A stretch of DNA of 64,000 bases from a bacterium OM1 bin76 (GTDB lineage Bacteria > Actinomycetota > Acidimicrobiia > Spongiisociales > ZC4RG35), in contig MPNA01000005.1 in assembly GCA_002238785.1 (NCBI GenBank), positions 62,001 through 126,000 on the forward strand. Direction: 5' to 3'. The notes beneath the pieces were generated by a model. That model saw only the letters and a program-made list of their open reading frames with translations, ran no database searches and was not told the DNA's origin. How positions within the stretch are numbered: the stretch's first letter is position 1; every line of letters begins with the position of its first letter. Below, piece by piece: positions 9,716 to 18,041 of the stretch. Made by a program: the position numbers and the translations under genes.

Positions 9716-11137
9716 TCAACCGGCGTTGATCTTTCTGAGCGCCACTTGAGCGGCGTGATATCCGCACATGCCGTGAACGCCGCCTCCGGGGGGAGTTGAA
9801 GAAGAACACAGGTAGACCCCGTCGGTATCGGTGGCGTACGGTGACCAACCCGGGTAAGGGCCGCGCAGTAGCCGCCTCACTCCCAACACTCCCCCGCCTA
9901 TGTCCCCTCCCACGTAATTGGGGTTGTAATCCTCCCACTGGGAAGCCGAAATGGTATGGCAGGCCACAACGGTGTCGCCGAAGCCGGGAGCATGCCGTTC
10001 GATCTCTTGTTCCACCATCGCCCGCATGTCGACAGCACTTGCGGAAGGAACATGGGTGTAGGCCCACAGGGTATGCATACCGGCCGGGGACCGTGATCTG
10101 TCGAACAAGGAAGGCTGGGCAGCAACGATGAAGGGCCGTTCCGGGATCTCTCCCGCCCACACCATCCGTTCGGTGGCGGCGATCTGATCGAAGTCTCCAC
10201 CCAGATGCAACACACCCGCCGTCGCCATCCGGGCATCTTTCCAGGGCACCGGTTCCGAGAGGGCCCAGTCAAGCTTGAACACCCCCGGCCCGTGCCGAAA
10301 ACCTCGCCGTCCCCGGGTCTTCCGACCATGCCTCTCCTCCCTTCCCAAGATGGCCTCCAATGCCGAGGGAACCACATCGGCCAGCACCACCCGCGCCGGG
10401 GGAAGATCCGCCAGGTCTGTCACCCGACGTCGGGTCTCGATCTCGCCACCCGCCTCCAAAAAACAGGCGGCCAGGGCATCCGCCAACGCCTGGGAGCCTC
10501 CCTCCACAAAAGGCCACCCGTACCGGTGGGCGGCCACCAACAACAGCCAACCAACCCCGCCGGTGAAGGGCTTGTCCAGGGGCATCACGGTGTGAGCGGC
10601 TGCGCCGGCCAGAAGAGAACGAGCCGCCTGGCTTCGGAACCGTCGGGCTTCCCAGGAGGCGGGCCGGGCCAAGGAAGCCAACTTCAGGTCCGCCCCGGGA
10701 TCGAGTCTCCAGCGAAACGGGTGCCCCAGGAGTCGGCTCTCCAGCCGGGGCCACAGCCGGTTGAACGCATCCACTTGTTTGCGGTAGGTTCTGGCATCCA
10801 CCCCCAGCCCCGAAGCGGTCTCCTCCACGCCACGCCGAAGCAACACCACCTCACCGTCGTCGAGCGGGTGAGCCAGCGCCGCCGGTGGATGAATCCATCT
10901 CAATCCGTATCTGGCCAACGGCAGCCGCCTGAAGAACGGGGAGCCCCGCCCCAGGGGATGGGCGGTTGAACACACATCGTGTCGGAAGCCCGCAAGAGTG
11001 ATCTCCGCGGTGCGGCATCCACCACCGATCGTTTCAGCGGCCTCCAACAATAGAGTGGAACACCCGGCCTGGGCCAGGACGATCGCCGCCGCCAGTCCGT
11101 TCGGCCCCGCCCCGATCACCACCGCGTCGTATGCCAT
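9716..11137 (-). CDS. FAD-dependent oxidoreductase, phytoene desaturase-like
   Basis: The protein is about 473 residues with an N-terminal dinucleotide-binding motif GAGPNGLAAAIVLAQAG followed by LLLEAAETIGGGCRT, the pattern of the phytoene dehydrogenase/carotene isomerase-like amine-oxidase superfamily. The C-terminal flavin segment includes GVYLCSSSTPPGGGVHGMCG, also family-typical. ATG 11137 is preferred, with GGAGG close upstream; an in-frame GTG at 11146 is the alternative. It follows the sensor kinase gene on the same strand after about 45 bp and may be the last gene of the phosphate operon, but no carotenoid genes are nearby. The substrate is unknown. Confidence 0.82.
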   Translation of the reverse strand: MAYDAVVIGAGPNGLAAAIVLAQAGCSTLLLEAAETIGGGCRTAEITLAGFRHDVCSTAHPLGRGSPFFRRLPLARYGLRWIHPPAALAHPLDDGEVVLLRRGVEETASGLGVDARTYRKQVDAFNRLWPRLESRLLGHPFRWRLDPGADLKLASLARPASWEARRFRSQAARSLLAGAAAHTVMPLDKPFTGGVGWLLLVAAHRYGWPFVEGGSQALADALAACFLEAGGEIETRRRVTDLADLPPARVVLADVVPSALEAILGREERHGRKTRGRRGFRHGPGVFKLDWALSEPVPWKDARMATAGVLHLGGDFDQIAATERMVWAGEIPERPFIVAAQPSLFDRSRSPAGMHTLWAYTHVPSASAVDMRAMVEQEIERHAPGFGDTVVACHTISASQWEDYNPNYVGGDIGGGVLGVRRLLRGPYPGWSPYATDTDGVYLCSSSTPPGGGVHGMCGYHAAQVALRKINAG

Positions 11138-11184
11138 AACCTCCACCTACGGTAACCAAGCCCACCCCTGAGCCGGCCCCGACC

Positions 11185-12540
11185 TCAGAAGGAGGGAGCG
11201 TCACCCCCTAGCGAAGGGACCCGCAGGGTGAAGGTGGACCCCTCCCCCAACAGGCTCTTCACCGTCACCTTCCCGCTGTGGCGCTCGGCAACATGCTTGA
11301 CAATCGCCAGCCCCAGTCCGGTGCCGCCCGTCTGCCGCGAACGGGCCACGTCCACTCGATAGAACCTTTCGAATATCCTTCCCAGATCCCTCCCGGGAAT
11401 CCCCATGCCCGTGTCGGTAACGACCACAACCCCATCGCCGTCCAACCTCTCCAGGGTCACCCGGATCCGTCCGCCCTCTTCGGTGTAGCGCAGCGCGTTG
11501 TCGCATAGGTTCCTAATAGCCAATCCCAATTCGGCCGCGGACCCACTGACGTCCACCGGGTGGGTTCCTACGGTGAAGTCGATGCCCTTTAGGCGAGCAC
11601 TCTTCACAAAGGGCTCCACCTCGACCAGGACCACTTCCTCAAGATCGAACTGCTCCGCAGTGGGTTGCTGGGCTTCCAGCCGCGACAGGTCCAAGAGATC
11701 TGTGATCAGCCGGGACAATCTCAGCGCCGCCCCGGAGATCTGACCGGCGAACAGTCGGGCAGACTCCCGATCTCTGTCCAGTGCCATCCCCAGGGCCTCG
11801 ACCGAGGCCAGGATGGAGGCCACCGGAGTCTTCAACTCGTGAGACGCGTCGGTAACGAAGTCCCGGCGCATGGTCTGTATTCGCATCGTCTCGGTGAGGT
11901 CCAGCACGATCACCAGCACCCGTCCCTCTTCGTCCATGGAAAACGCCCTCACCCCGAGGGTGCGTTCCGGGTATCCCCGGGTCATAGTCTCCTCATAGGC
12001 CTCGTCGCTGTGGCGGACCCTCCTCACCAGCCTCTGGATGGGCCGCAGTCCCACACGGCCCGAGGGGTCCCCCACCATGCCCAGCATCTCCCGGCATGCC
12101 GAGTTCGAATACGCCACCCGGTCGTCGTGGTTCACCAGCAGGACCCCTCCTGGCAGGGCCTCCAATACCACTTCCAACAAGTCCTGCTCTCTCCGCAGCG
12201 CCTCCTGGGTGTTGTGAAAATGCAGGCTGGCGTGGTGAAGGGAGTCAGCCAGGCTGTCGACTTCCCCGATACCCACCGGATGCGGGGCGGCGCCCGGCTC
12301 ATCCGTCGGCAGGCCGGCAGCGGTCGCATCCAGACTCACCAGCGCATTGCGTACCGCAAGCAACGACCCTCCGTAGATTGCCAGGAACAAGCCGACGCCC
12401 ACCAACCCCGATAACCATGGAGCCACTCCGAAGCCCCCGCTCAAGAGCACCGAGAAGAGCGCCGAACTCCCCAGAGCCAGCGCCAGCCGGACTAAGAGAT
12501 GGCCAAAGAGACGGTGCTGCCGACGCCCGCTAGGGGGCAT
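11185..12540 (-). CDS. phosphate-regulon sensor histidine kinase (PhoR/SenX3-like)
   Basis: This is a 451-residue membrane kinase. Two N-terminal hydrophobic helices (about residues 15-65) are followed by a linker, a PAS-like segment (EALPGGVLLVNHDDRVAYSN), the phospho-acceptor box DASHELKTPVAS (about residue 235), an N box NLCDNALRYT, and G boxes DTGMGIPG and GGTGLGLAIVKH. The extracytoplasmic part between the helices is very short, as in SenX3-type kinases that sense through the Pst/PhoU complex. It overlaps the response regulator gene by 11 nt and would phosphorylate that protein in response to phosphate supply. Confidence 0.92.
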   Translation of the reverse strand: MPPSGRRQHRLFGHLLVRLALALGSSALFSVLLSGGFGVAPWLSGLVGVGLFLAIYGGSLLAVRNALVSLDATAAGLPTDEPGAAPHPVGIGEVDSLADSLHHASLHFHNTQEALRREQDLLEVVLEALPGGVLLVNHDDRVAYSNSACREMLGMVGDPSGRVGLRPIQRLVRRVRHSDEAYEETMTRGYPERTLGVRAFSMDEEGRVLVIVLDLTETMRIQTMRRDFVTDASHELKTPVASILASVEALGMALDRDRESARLFAGQISGAALRLSRLITDLLDLSRLEAQQPTAEQFDLEEVVLVEVEPFVKSARLKGIDFTVGTHPVDVSGSAAELGLAIRNLCDNALRYTEEGGRIRVTLERLDGDGVVVVTDTGMGIPGRDLGRIFERFYRVDVARSRQTGGTGLGLAIVKHVAERHSGKVTVKSLLGEGSTFTLRVPSLGGDAPSF

Positions 12541-13240
12541 CTACGAACTTGTAACCCAGGCCCCGGACGGTCACCAGGTGTTGAGGATTGGAGTAGTCCT
12601 GTTCGATCTTGTGGCGAAGACGCCTGATGTGGACGTCAAGCGTCCTGGTGTCGCCGTAGTACGCCGATCCCCAAACCTCGCTGAGAAGCGTCTCCCGGGT
12701 GACCAGACGGTCCTTGCGGCGCATCAAGGTCTCCAAGAGATCAAATTCCTTGGGTCGCATCGGAACCACCCCGCCCTTGACCCTTACCTCGTGGGCGTCC
12801 ACGTCCATCTCCACCGGCCCGCCTCGCAGCACCTCGTTGGTCTCGGACATCAAACCCGACCGGGCCGCCCGCCGGATGTGCGAACGAACCCTGGCGATCA
12901 ACTCCCTCATTGAGAAAGGCTTGGTCACGTAGTCGTCGGCGCCCAGTTCCAAACCGGCGACCTTGTCCGCCTCCGCATCCCGGGCGCTGAGCACGATGAT
13001 CGGCACATCGGAAAAGGCCCGGATCTCACGGCAGACATCCAAGCCCGATCCCCCCGGGAGCATCACGTCCAACAGCACCAGCGACGGCGGTCGCCTGCGA
13101 ACCCTGGACAACGCCTCGGGTGCGTTGTAGGCCACCTCCACCGACATGCCTTCGGTCTCCAGGGCATAGGAAACCGACTCGGAGATGGCGGGCTCGTCCT
13201 CCACCACCAAAACGCGGTGGAGCGGATCAATCTGCGTCAT
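12530..13240 (-). CDS. regX3: phosphate response regulator (PhoB/RegX3-like)
   Basis: This is a 236-residue OmpR-family regulator. The receiver domain has acidic residues in VVEDE, the phospho-acceptor Asp in LVLLDVMLPGG, Thr/Ser in IIVLSAR and Lys in DDYVTKPFSMREL. The winged-helix DNA-binding domain includes LMRRKDRLVTRETLLSEVWG and ends RGLGYKFVDAP. Its position between phoU and the sensor kinase (overlaps of 14 and 11 nt) identifies it as the phosphate-starvation regulator. It would bind PHO-box direct repeats such as those upstream of pstS. Confidence 0.92.
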   Translation of the reverse strand: MTQIDPLHRVLVVEDEPAISESVSYALETEGMSVEVAYNAPEALSRVRRRPPSLVLLDVMLPGGSGLDVCREIRAFSDVPIIVLSARDAEADKVAGLELGADDYVTKPFSMRELIARVRSHIRRAARSGLMSETNEVLRGGPVEMDVDAHEVRVKGGVVPMRPKEFDLLETLMRRKDRLVTRETLLSEVWGSAYYGDTRTLDVHIRRLRHKIEQDYSNPQHLVTVRGLGYKFVDAP

Positions 13241-13910
13241 AGTCGTGGAATCGGAGGAACTCCTGATGGTCCCCCGTCAGTAGGAAAGCCACCTGTTCAC
13301 CGATGTCCACCGCTTGGTCACCCACTCTCTCCAACGCCCGGGAGACCAGAATCATACGGGTGGCCCACTCCAGCAACTGAGGGTCGTTCCCGCATGCCAC
13401 CACATGTTTCCACATGCTGCGGTTCAGAACGTCCACCGGCACATCCATGGCGGGCAGCAGGAGACACTCGTCAGCATCCCGGCGCCCGAAGGCGTCGATG
13501 GCGGTGCGGATCATCGGTTTCAGCAAATCCCCCATCTCCTGCAGCTTTGCCAGAATGGTCTCCTCGCGGGGCAAACCGGCGGTGAGACCGGCAATGCGAG
13601 CGATGTTCACCGATTGGTCACCCATGCGCTCCAAAGTGTTGTTCATCTCCAAGATGGCCGCCATCATCCTCAGATCTCTTCCCATGGGCTGTTGGCGAGC
13701 CATGATGTTCATCCATCTGGATCGGATCTCCATGTATATCTCGTCCACGACGTCGTCGTCGGCGATGACCTGGGAGACCAGTGTCTTATCAGAGTTGACC
13801 AGCGACCTGATTGCCATCGCGACCATGCCTTCCACCTTGTCAGCCATGCTCAAGGTGGTCTCTTCGAGGCTTTTCAGCGCAGCGTGGAAGTCGGGGCGCT
13901 GATCACTCAT
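13227..13910 (-). CDS. phoU: phosphate transport regulator PhoU
   Basis: This is a 227-residue all-helical protein with the two PhoU repeats. Metal-cluster-type motifs appear as LERMGDQSVNIA (about residue 95) and LERVGDQAVDIGEQV (near the C-terminus). PhoU links the Pst transporter to the sensor kinase and represses signalling when phosphate is plentiful. The start ATG (13910) overlaps the pstB stop by one base, and the 3' end overlaps the regulator gene, consistent with tight coupling. Confidence 0.95.
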   Translation of the reverse strand: MSDQRPDFHAALKSLEETTLSMADKVEGMVAMAIRSLVNSDKTLVSQVIADDDVVDEIYMEIRSRWMNIMARQQPMGRDLRMMAAILEMNNTLERMGDQSVNIARIAGLTAGLPREETILAKLQEMGDLLKPMIRTAIDAFGRRDADECLLLPAMDVPVDVLNRSMWKHVVACGNDPQLLEWATRMILVSRALERVGDQAVDIGEQVAFLLTGDHQEFLRFHDYDAD

Positions 13911-14773
13911 CAGCCGAACCGTCCGGTGATGTAGTCCTCGGTTTCCTTCATGGAGGGAGCGGTGAAGACCCGATCGGTCATATCGTATTCCACCAGTCGC
14001 CCGGTTCGCTGGCCTTCTTCTCCCACGTCCACCGAGAAGAAGGCGGTGCGGTCGCTAACCCGGGCAGCCTGCTGCATGTTGTGGGTGACCACCACAATGG
14101 TGTACTGCTTCTTCAACTCCCGCATCAGCGTCTCGATCCGGTAGGTGGCGATCGGGTCGAGCGCCGAGCAGGGCTCGTCCATGAGCACCACATCGGGGCT
14201 GGTGGCAATGGCGCGGGCGATGCACAGCCTCTGCTGCTGGCCCCCACTGAGATCGAAGGCCGAGTTCTCCAACTTGTCCTTGACCTCGTCCCAGAGAGCC
14301 GCCCTGACCAGTGTCTCCTCCACCAGGTCATCGAAGTTCCCCTTCCAGCCAGCCACCCTGGGGCCGAACACGATGTTCTCATATATCGACTTCGGGAACG
14401 GGTTGGGCTTTTGAAACACCATTCCGACGCGGCGCCTGACTTCCACCGGGTCAACCGATGATCCGTACAGATCGATCCCGTGATAGGTGACTCTGCCTTC
14501 CACCCGGGCGCCGTCAATCAGGTCGTTCATGCGATTCAGACACCGCAGCACTGTGGACTTGCCGCACCCGGACGGACCGATTAGGGCGGTTATCTCATTC
14601 TGATAGATGTTCAGAGAAGTGTCGGTAACTGCATGAAAATCCCGGTAGTAGACGTTCAGATCCTGGATCTCGAAGATCGCTGATGAACCGGCCGAGCCGG
14701 CAAGGCCAGCGGAAGGGCCGGGCGAGACCGCGTCCTCTACCACGGTGGAAGCCAATTCCATGCGGGTTGACAT
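13910..14773 (-). CDS. pstB: phosphate ABC transporter ATP-binding protein PstB
   Basis: This is a 287-residue ATPase. Walker A is GPSGCGKST, the signature [16 protein letters not shown], Walker [14 protein letters not shown] and the H-loop VVVTHNM. PstB-typical stretches include [10 protein letters not shown] and [19 protein letters not shown] place the start at ATG 14773, 5-6 nt after AAGGAG, rather than at the frame's first possible start, 81 bp upstream. A 35-residue Ala/Gly/Ser-rich N-terminal extension precedes the ABC core. It energises PstA/PstC for high-affinity phosphate uptake. Confidence 0.96.
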   Translation of the reverse strand: MSTRMELASTVVEDAVSPGPSAGLAGSAGSSAIFEIQDLNVYYRDFHAVTDTSLNIYQNEITALIGPSGCGKSTVLRCLNRMNDLIDGARVEGRVTYHGIDLYGSSVDPVEVRRRVGMVFQKPNPFPKSIYENIVFGPRVAGWKGNFDDLVEETLVRAALWDEVKDKLENSAFDLSGGQQQRLCIARAIATSPDVVLMDEPCSALDPIATYRIETLMRELKKQYTIVVVTHNMQQAARVSDRTAFFSVDVGEEGQRTGRLVEYDMTDRVFTAPSMKETEDYITGRFG

Positions 14774-14825
14774 TTGTTCTCCTTGATCAATGCTTGTCTC
14801 GTAGTTTGTTGAGCTTGTTTGCTTT

Positions 14826-15797
14826 TCACCTAATCCTGCGCCGTTCCAATGCATCGCGGGCCAAGATCGTACCTGCGTTGACCACCAACAAAATTACCAG
14901 CAGCGCCACGATGGCAGCCGCCGTCAGGGCGATGTACTCCGTTTGCGGCTGGCGTGACCAGTTGTAGATGATGATCGGCAGGGCGGTGTACTTCTCCGAC
15001 ATCACCAGTGAGGTGATCGGAGTCCCCTCCGGTGCGGCGAAGAAGGTGGAGAGGACCGCACCTGCGAGCAGCAATGGCGCGGACTCTCCGAAAGCCCGGG
15101 CCAGGGTTAGCACAGATCCGGTGAAAATGGCGGGGCTGGCCACCGGGAGAACATGATGGCGGATGGTTTGCCACGGCGTGGCGCCCACTCCGTAGGACGC
15201 CTCGCGAAGCGCCATGGGCACGGCTCGTAACGCCTCCTGGGTGGTGATCACCATGATCGCCAGCACCAGCATCGAAAGGGTCATCCCTCCTGCAATCAGG
15301 GTGCGGCCGCTGAGCTGTCCCACCATCCCTTCCAGAATCAATTTCACGAACACGGTCAAACCCAGCAATCCGTAGACGATGGAGGGCACACCCGCCAGGT
15401 TGCGGATGTTGGCCACCAGAATCCTGGTGAGCCGGGTGTCTCGGGCATATTCCTCCAGGTATATGGCGGCGGCTACTCCCAGCGGGAAGGAGAGTATCAC
15501 CACCACCACGGTGAGCATCACCGATCCGAATATGCCTTGGACCATGCCGGTTTCCTCGGGGCGGGGGGAGAGGTCGTTGGTGATCACCGACCAACCGCGC
15601 TCCTGCCAGACCGGCATCGACTTGGCCACGACATCCCAGAGCAACACAACCAGGATCGCCAGGGAAGCCAGCAGGGAAATCAACAGCGTCAGCGCCACCA
15701 GGGGATTGATGACATTGACCTTTCGGCCTTCCAGCGCCCTTCGCAGCATGTCCTGGGTCACGGCGGTGGAACCGGATCCTATGGTGCGGGTAGCCAC
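14826..15797 (-). CDS. pstA: phosphate ABC transporter permease PstA
   Basis: This 323-residue membrane protein has six main hydrophobic helices. Family features are [39 protein letters not shown], the EAA-loop region [15 protein letters not shown] and [13 protein letters not shown]. It pairs with PstC encoded immediately upstream (19-nt gap), forming the membrane channel of the Pst phosphate importer. It lies 52 nt upstream of pstB. Confidence 0.95.
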   Translation of the reverse strand: MATRTIGSGSTAVTQDMLRRALEGRKVNVINPLVALTLLISLLASLAILVVLLWDVVAKSMPVWQERGWSVITNDLSPRPEETGMVQGIFGSVMLTVVVVILSFPLGVAAAIYLEEYARDTRLTRILVANIRNLAGVPSIVYGLLGLTVFVKLILEGMVGQLSGRTLIAGGMTLSMLVLAIMVITTQEALRAVPMALREASYGVGATPWQTIRHHVLPVASPAIFTGSVLTLARAFGESAPLLLAGAVLSTFFAAPEGTPITSLVMSEKYTALPIIIYNWSRQPQTEYIALTAAAIVALLVILLVVNAGTILARDALERRRIR

Positions 15798-15816
15798 TGT
15801 TATTCCTCCCCCACTT

Positions 15817-16758
15817 CTAATACTTCTGCCGGAAACGCCGCACCAGACGCTCGCTTCCGATGTTCAGGACCAAGGTCATCAAAAACAACAAGAGCCCCAC
15901 AAAGAAGAGGCTCTGGAAAGCCGCCACGCCGCCGGCAACCTGATCGGAACCGATGGCCAGCGAAGCCATGGCGCCGGTCATGGTCTGACCGCCGTTCAGG
16001 GGACTCAACTGGAGAAGCGACCCGCCGGTCGCCCCGGCTGCAATAGCCACCACCATGGTCTCGCCGATCGAGCGGGACAGACCGAGAATGAGCGCGGCGA
16101 CGATCCCCGACAGAGCAGCGGGGAACACCACCCGCAAGGATGTGTGCCATTTCTTGGCGCCCAGTCCGTACGAGGCTTCCCGAAGGGACCGGGGCACGGC
16201 CTGCATGGCATCCTCGGAAACCGACGAAACCAGGGGAATGATCAGGATCCCCACCCCGATTCCCGCCGCCATCAGGTTGGACTGTTGGGTCGTGTCCCAG
16301 ATGTTGCGGAGGATGTCGGGTGTGATGAACCGGAGGGCGAAGTAGCCGAGCACCACGCTCGGTATCCCGGCCAGGATCTCCAACACCGGTTTCAGCACCC
16401 GTCTTACCCCCGGTTTGGCGTATTCGCTCAGATATATGGCGGCGCCCAGACCCAGGGGGGTGGCGACCGTCATAGCGATGCCGGACACCGCCAGGGTGTG
16501 CCACACAATGGTGCGCAGGTCGAAGCGATCCCGGCGGGGGAACCACCCGTCGGCGAACAGCGACCCCAGTCCCTCCTCCACCTCGGAGGCGATGCTCTGC
16601 AGGAAGGCCACCGCCTCCCCAACCAGGCTCAGCACGATTGCGACGCTGACCAGGATTGTGAAGACGGCGGCCGACAGGAACACCCTGCGCACGGTGCGCT
16701 CATGGCGCAGGCGCCGAGGATCACCGGACAGGTCCAGTGAACCCTGGGTTTCCAGCAC
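15817..16758 (-). CDS. pstC: phosphate ABC transporter permease PstC
   Basis: This is a 313-residue membrane permease. Diagnostic features are the periplasmic loop followed by AIYLSEYAKPGVRRVLKPVL, LAGIPSVVLGYFALRFI, the ATP-subunit contact loop REASYGLGAKKWHT and SRSIGETMVVAIAAG. It is the partner of PstA and lies 36 nt downstream of pstS on the same strand. Confidence 0.95.
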   Translation of the reverse strand: MLETQGSLDLSGDPRRLRHERTVRRVFLSAAVFTILVSVAIVLSLVGEAVAFLQSIASEVEEGLGSLFADGWFPRRDRFDLRTIVWHTLAVSGIAMTVATPLGLGAAIYLSEYAKPGVRRVLKPVLEILAGIPSVVLGYFALRFITPDILRNIWDTTQQSNLMAAGIGVGILIIPLVSSVSEDAMQAVPRSLREASYGLGAKKWHTSLRVVFPAALSGIVAALILGLSRSIGETMVVAIAAGATGGSLLQLSPLNGGQTMTGAMASLAIGSDQVAGGVAAFQSLFFVGLLLFLMTLVLNIGSERLVRRFRQKY

Positions 16759-16794
16759 GTTTATTCCCTACCTGTCTATTCCGATTGATACATC

Positions 16795-17877
16795 CTACCC
16801 ACCAGAGGCCCAGGCGGACATTGTTGCGGCTATTTCGTCGTCGGGCAGGGTTACATAGCCTGCTTCGGCGACCGAGGAGAACCCGTCACCCAGGTAGAAG
16901 TCCACGAACGGACCCAACGCCGGGTTATCAGCCATACGGCTCAACGAAACATAGATGAACAGCGGACGCGACAACGGATACGAACCATCAGCGATCGACC
17001 CGATCGAAGGCGCCACACAACCGTCACCACCATCAACCTCGATCGCCTTCACCACCGAACTGTTCTCAACAAAGAAAGCAAAACCGACCCAACCGAACGA
17101 AGTCGGATTGGAACTGATGTTGTCCACGATCACATTGTCATTCGCCGAAGCCTGATAATCGACACGAGTCGGCTCATCGTGACCACGCTCCTCGGTGATG
17201 TCCTCCAACGCCAACTCAACGAAAGCATCGAACGTTCCCGACTCCTCACCAGGAGCGGTAATCACCAACGGAGCATCCGGATACGGAGCATGCGAACCGC
17301 CCAAACCGGCCGCAGCCAACTCCGAAGCCAACCCGTTGGCATCCGACCACGACTGGAAACCCTCGGACTCCGCGCCAACCAACGCATACAAGTCACCAAG
17401 GTCCAAACAACTAACAGCATCATTCTCCGGCGACGTCAAAACGCTGATACCGTCAAAGGCGACCTTCAACTCCACCCACTCGACACCAGCCTCAGCGCAA
17501 GCCTGCGCCTCAGAATCCTTGATAGCCCGGGAAGCATCCGAGATGTCGGTCTCACCAGCACAGAAACGCTGGAAACCATCACCCGTGCCAGGACCCTCAA
17601 CCGAGATACCCACACCAGGATTAGCGGCATTGAACCGCTCCGCCACCAAAGCCGTGATCGGCTCCACCGTCGAAGAGCCCGACACCTCAATCGAACCCGA
17701 AAGTCCATCCGTCGCTTCTTCGGCGGGCTCGGCAGTGGCGGAGGATTCTTCGGCGGGCTCGACAGTTGCAGCGGTAGTGGCGGAGGATTCTTCGGCGTCC
17801 CCTCCACAGGCTGCCGCAACCAGTAGCAGGGCGGCAAGAACAGCTCCCGGACGCAGGGAACTTTTGGCTAACTTCAT
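16795..17877 (-). CDS. pstS: phosphate-binding lipoprotein PstS
   Basis: This is a 360-residue exported lipoprotein. A basic N-terminus and hydrophobic helix end in the lipobox LVAAAC (Cys about residue 24), followed by a low-complexity Glu/Ala/Ser/Thr linker with a repeated EPAEESSAT-like unit to about residue 60. The mature part begins GSIEVSGSSTVEPITALVAE, and ISDASRAI and a phosphate-binding-type GSGTFDAF-like segment are visible. The interior of the gene uses codons ending in T (CGT, GGT, GCT, TCG/TTG) much more than its neighbours and reverts near the 3' end. It captures phosphate for PstCAB and heads the operon. Confidence 0.95.
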   Translation of the reverse strand: MKLAKSSLRPGAVLAALLLVAAACGGDAEESSATTAATVEPAEESSATAEPAEEATDGLSGSIEVSGSSTVEPITALVAERFNAANPGVGISVEGPGTGDGFQRFCAGETDISDASRAIKDSEAQACAEAGVEWVELKVAFDGISVLTSPENDAVSCLDLGDLYALVGAESEGFQSWSDANGLASELAAAGLGGSHAPYPDAPLVITAPGEESGTFDAFVELALEDITEERGHDEPTRVDYQASANDNVIVDNISSNPTSFGWVGFAFFVENSSVVKAIEVDGGDGCVAPSIGSIADGSYPLSRPLFIYVSLSRMADNPALGPFVDFYLGDGFSSVAEAGYVTLPDDEIAATMSAWASGG

Positions 17878-17974
17878 CGGACTTCCGACTCCTTACTCGA
17901 GTACATGTTCACGACCCACTGGACCATCTTTGGTGGTGGGTGCGGGTCAAGCCCACAACTTCCAAGCTACGGGA

Positions 17975-18025
17975 GGAAAGTGAACACCCATCCCTGCGCT
18001 ATGTGAACGGAATGTGAATTCTTGG
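17975..18025 (-). promoter_or_regulatory. PHO-box-like direct repeats upstream of pstS
   Basis: Read on the minus strand, TTCAC recurs in TTCACATTCCG and TTCACATAGCG exactly 11 bp apart (TGAA at 18015 and 18004), with a third TTCACTTTCC 23 bp further (TGAA at 17981). Direct 11-bp units starting (G)TTCAC are the known form of the actinobacterial PHO box. The array lies about 100-140 bp before the pstS start, a suitable place for RegX3-type activation. Confidence 0.6.
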
Positions 18026-18041
18026 GGTTACTTCACAAAAG

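Noticed and set aside
15379-16740. 453-codon plus-strand ORF across pstA and pstC
   Set aside because: It is antisense to two clear permease genes; the translation is low-complexity Arg/Gly/His.
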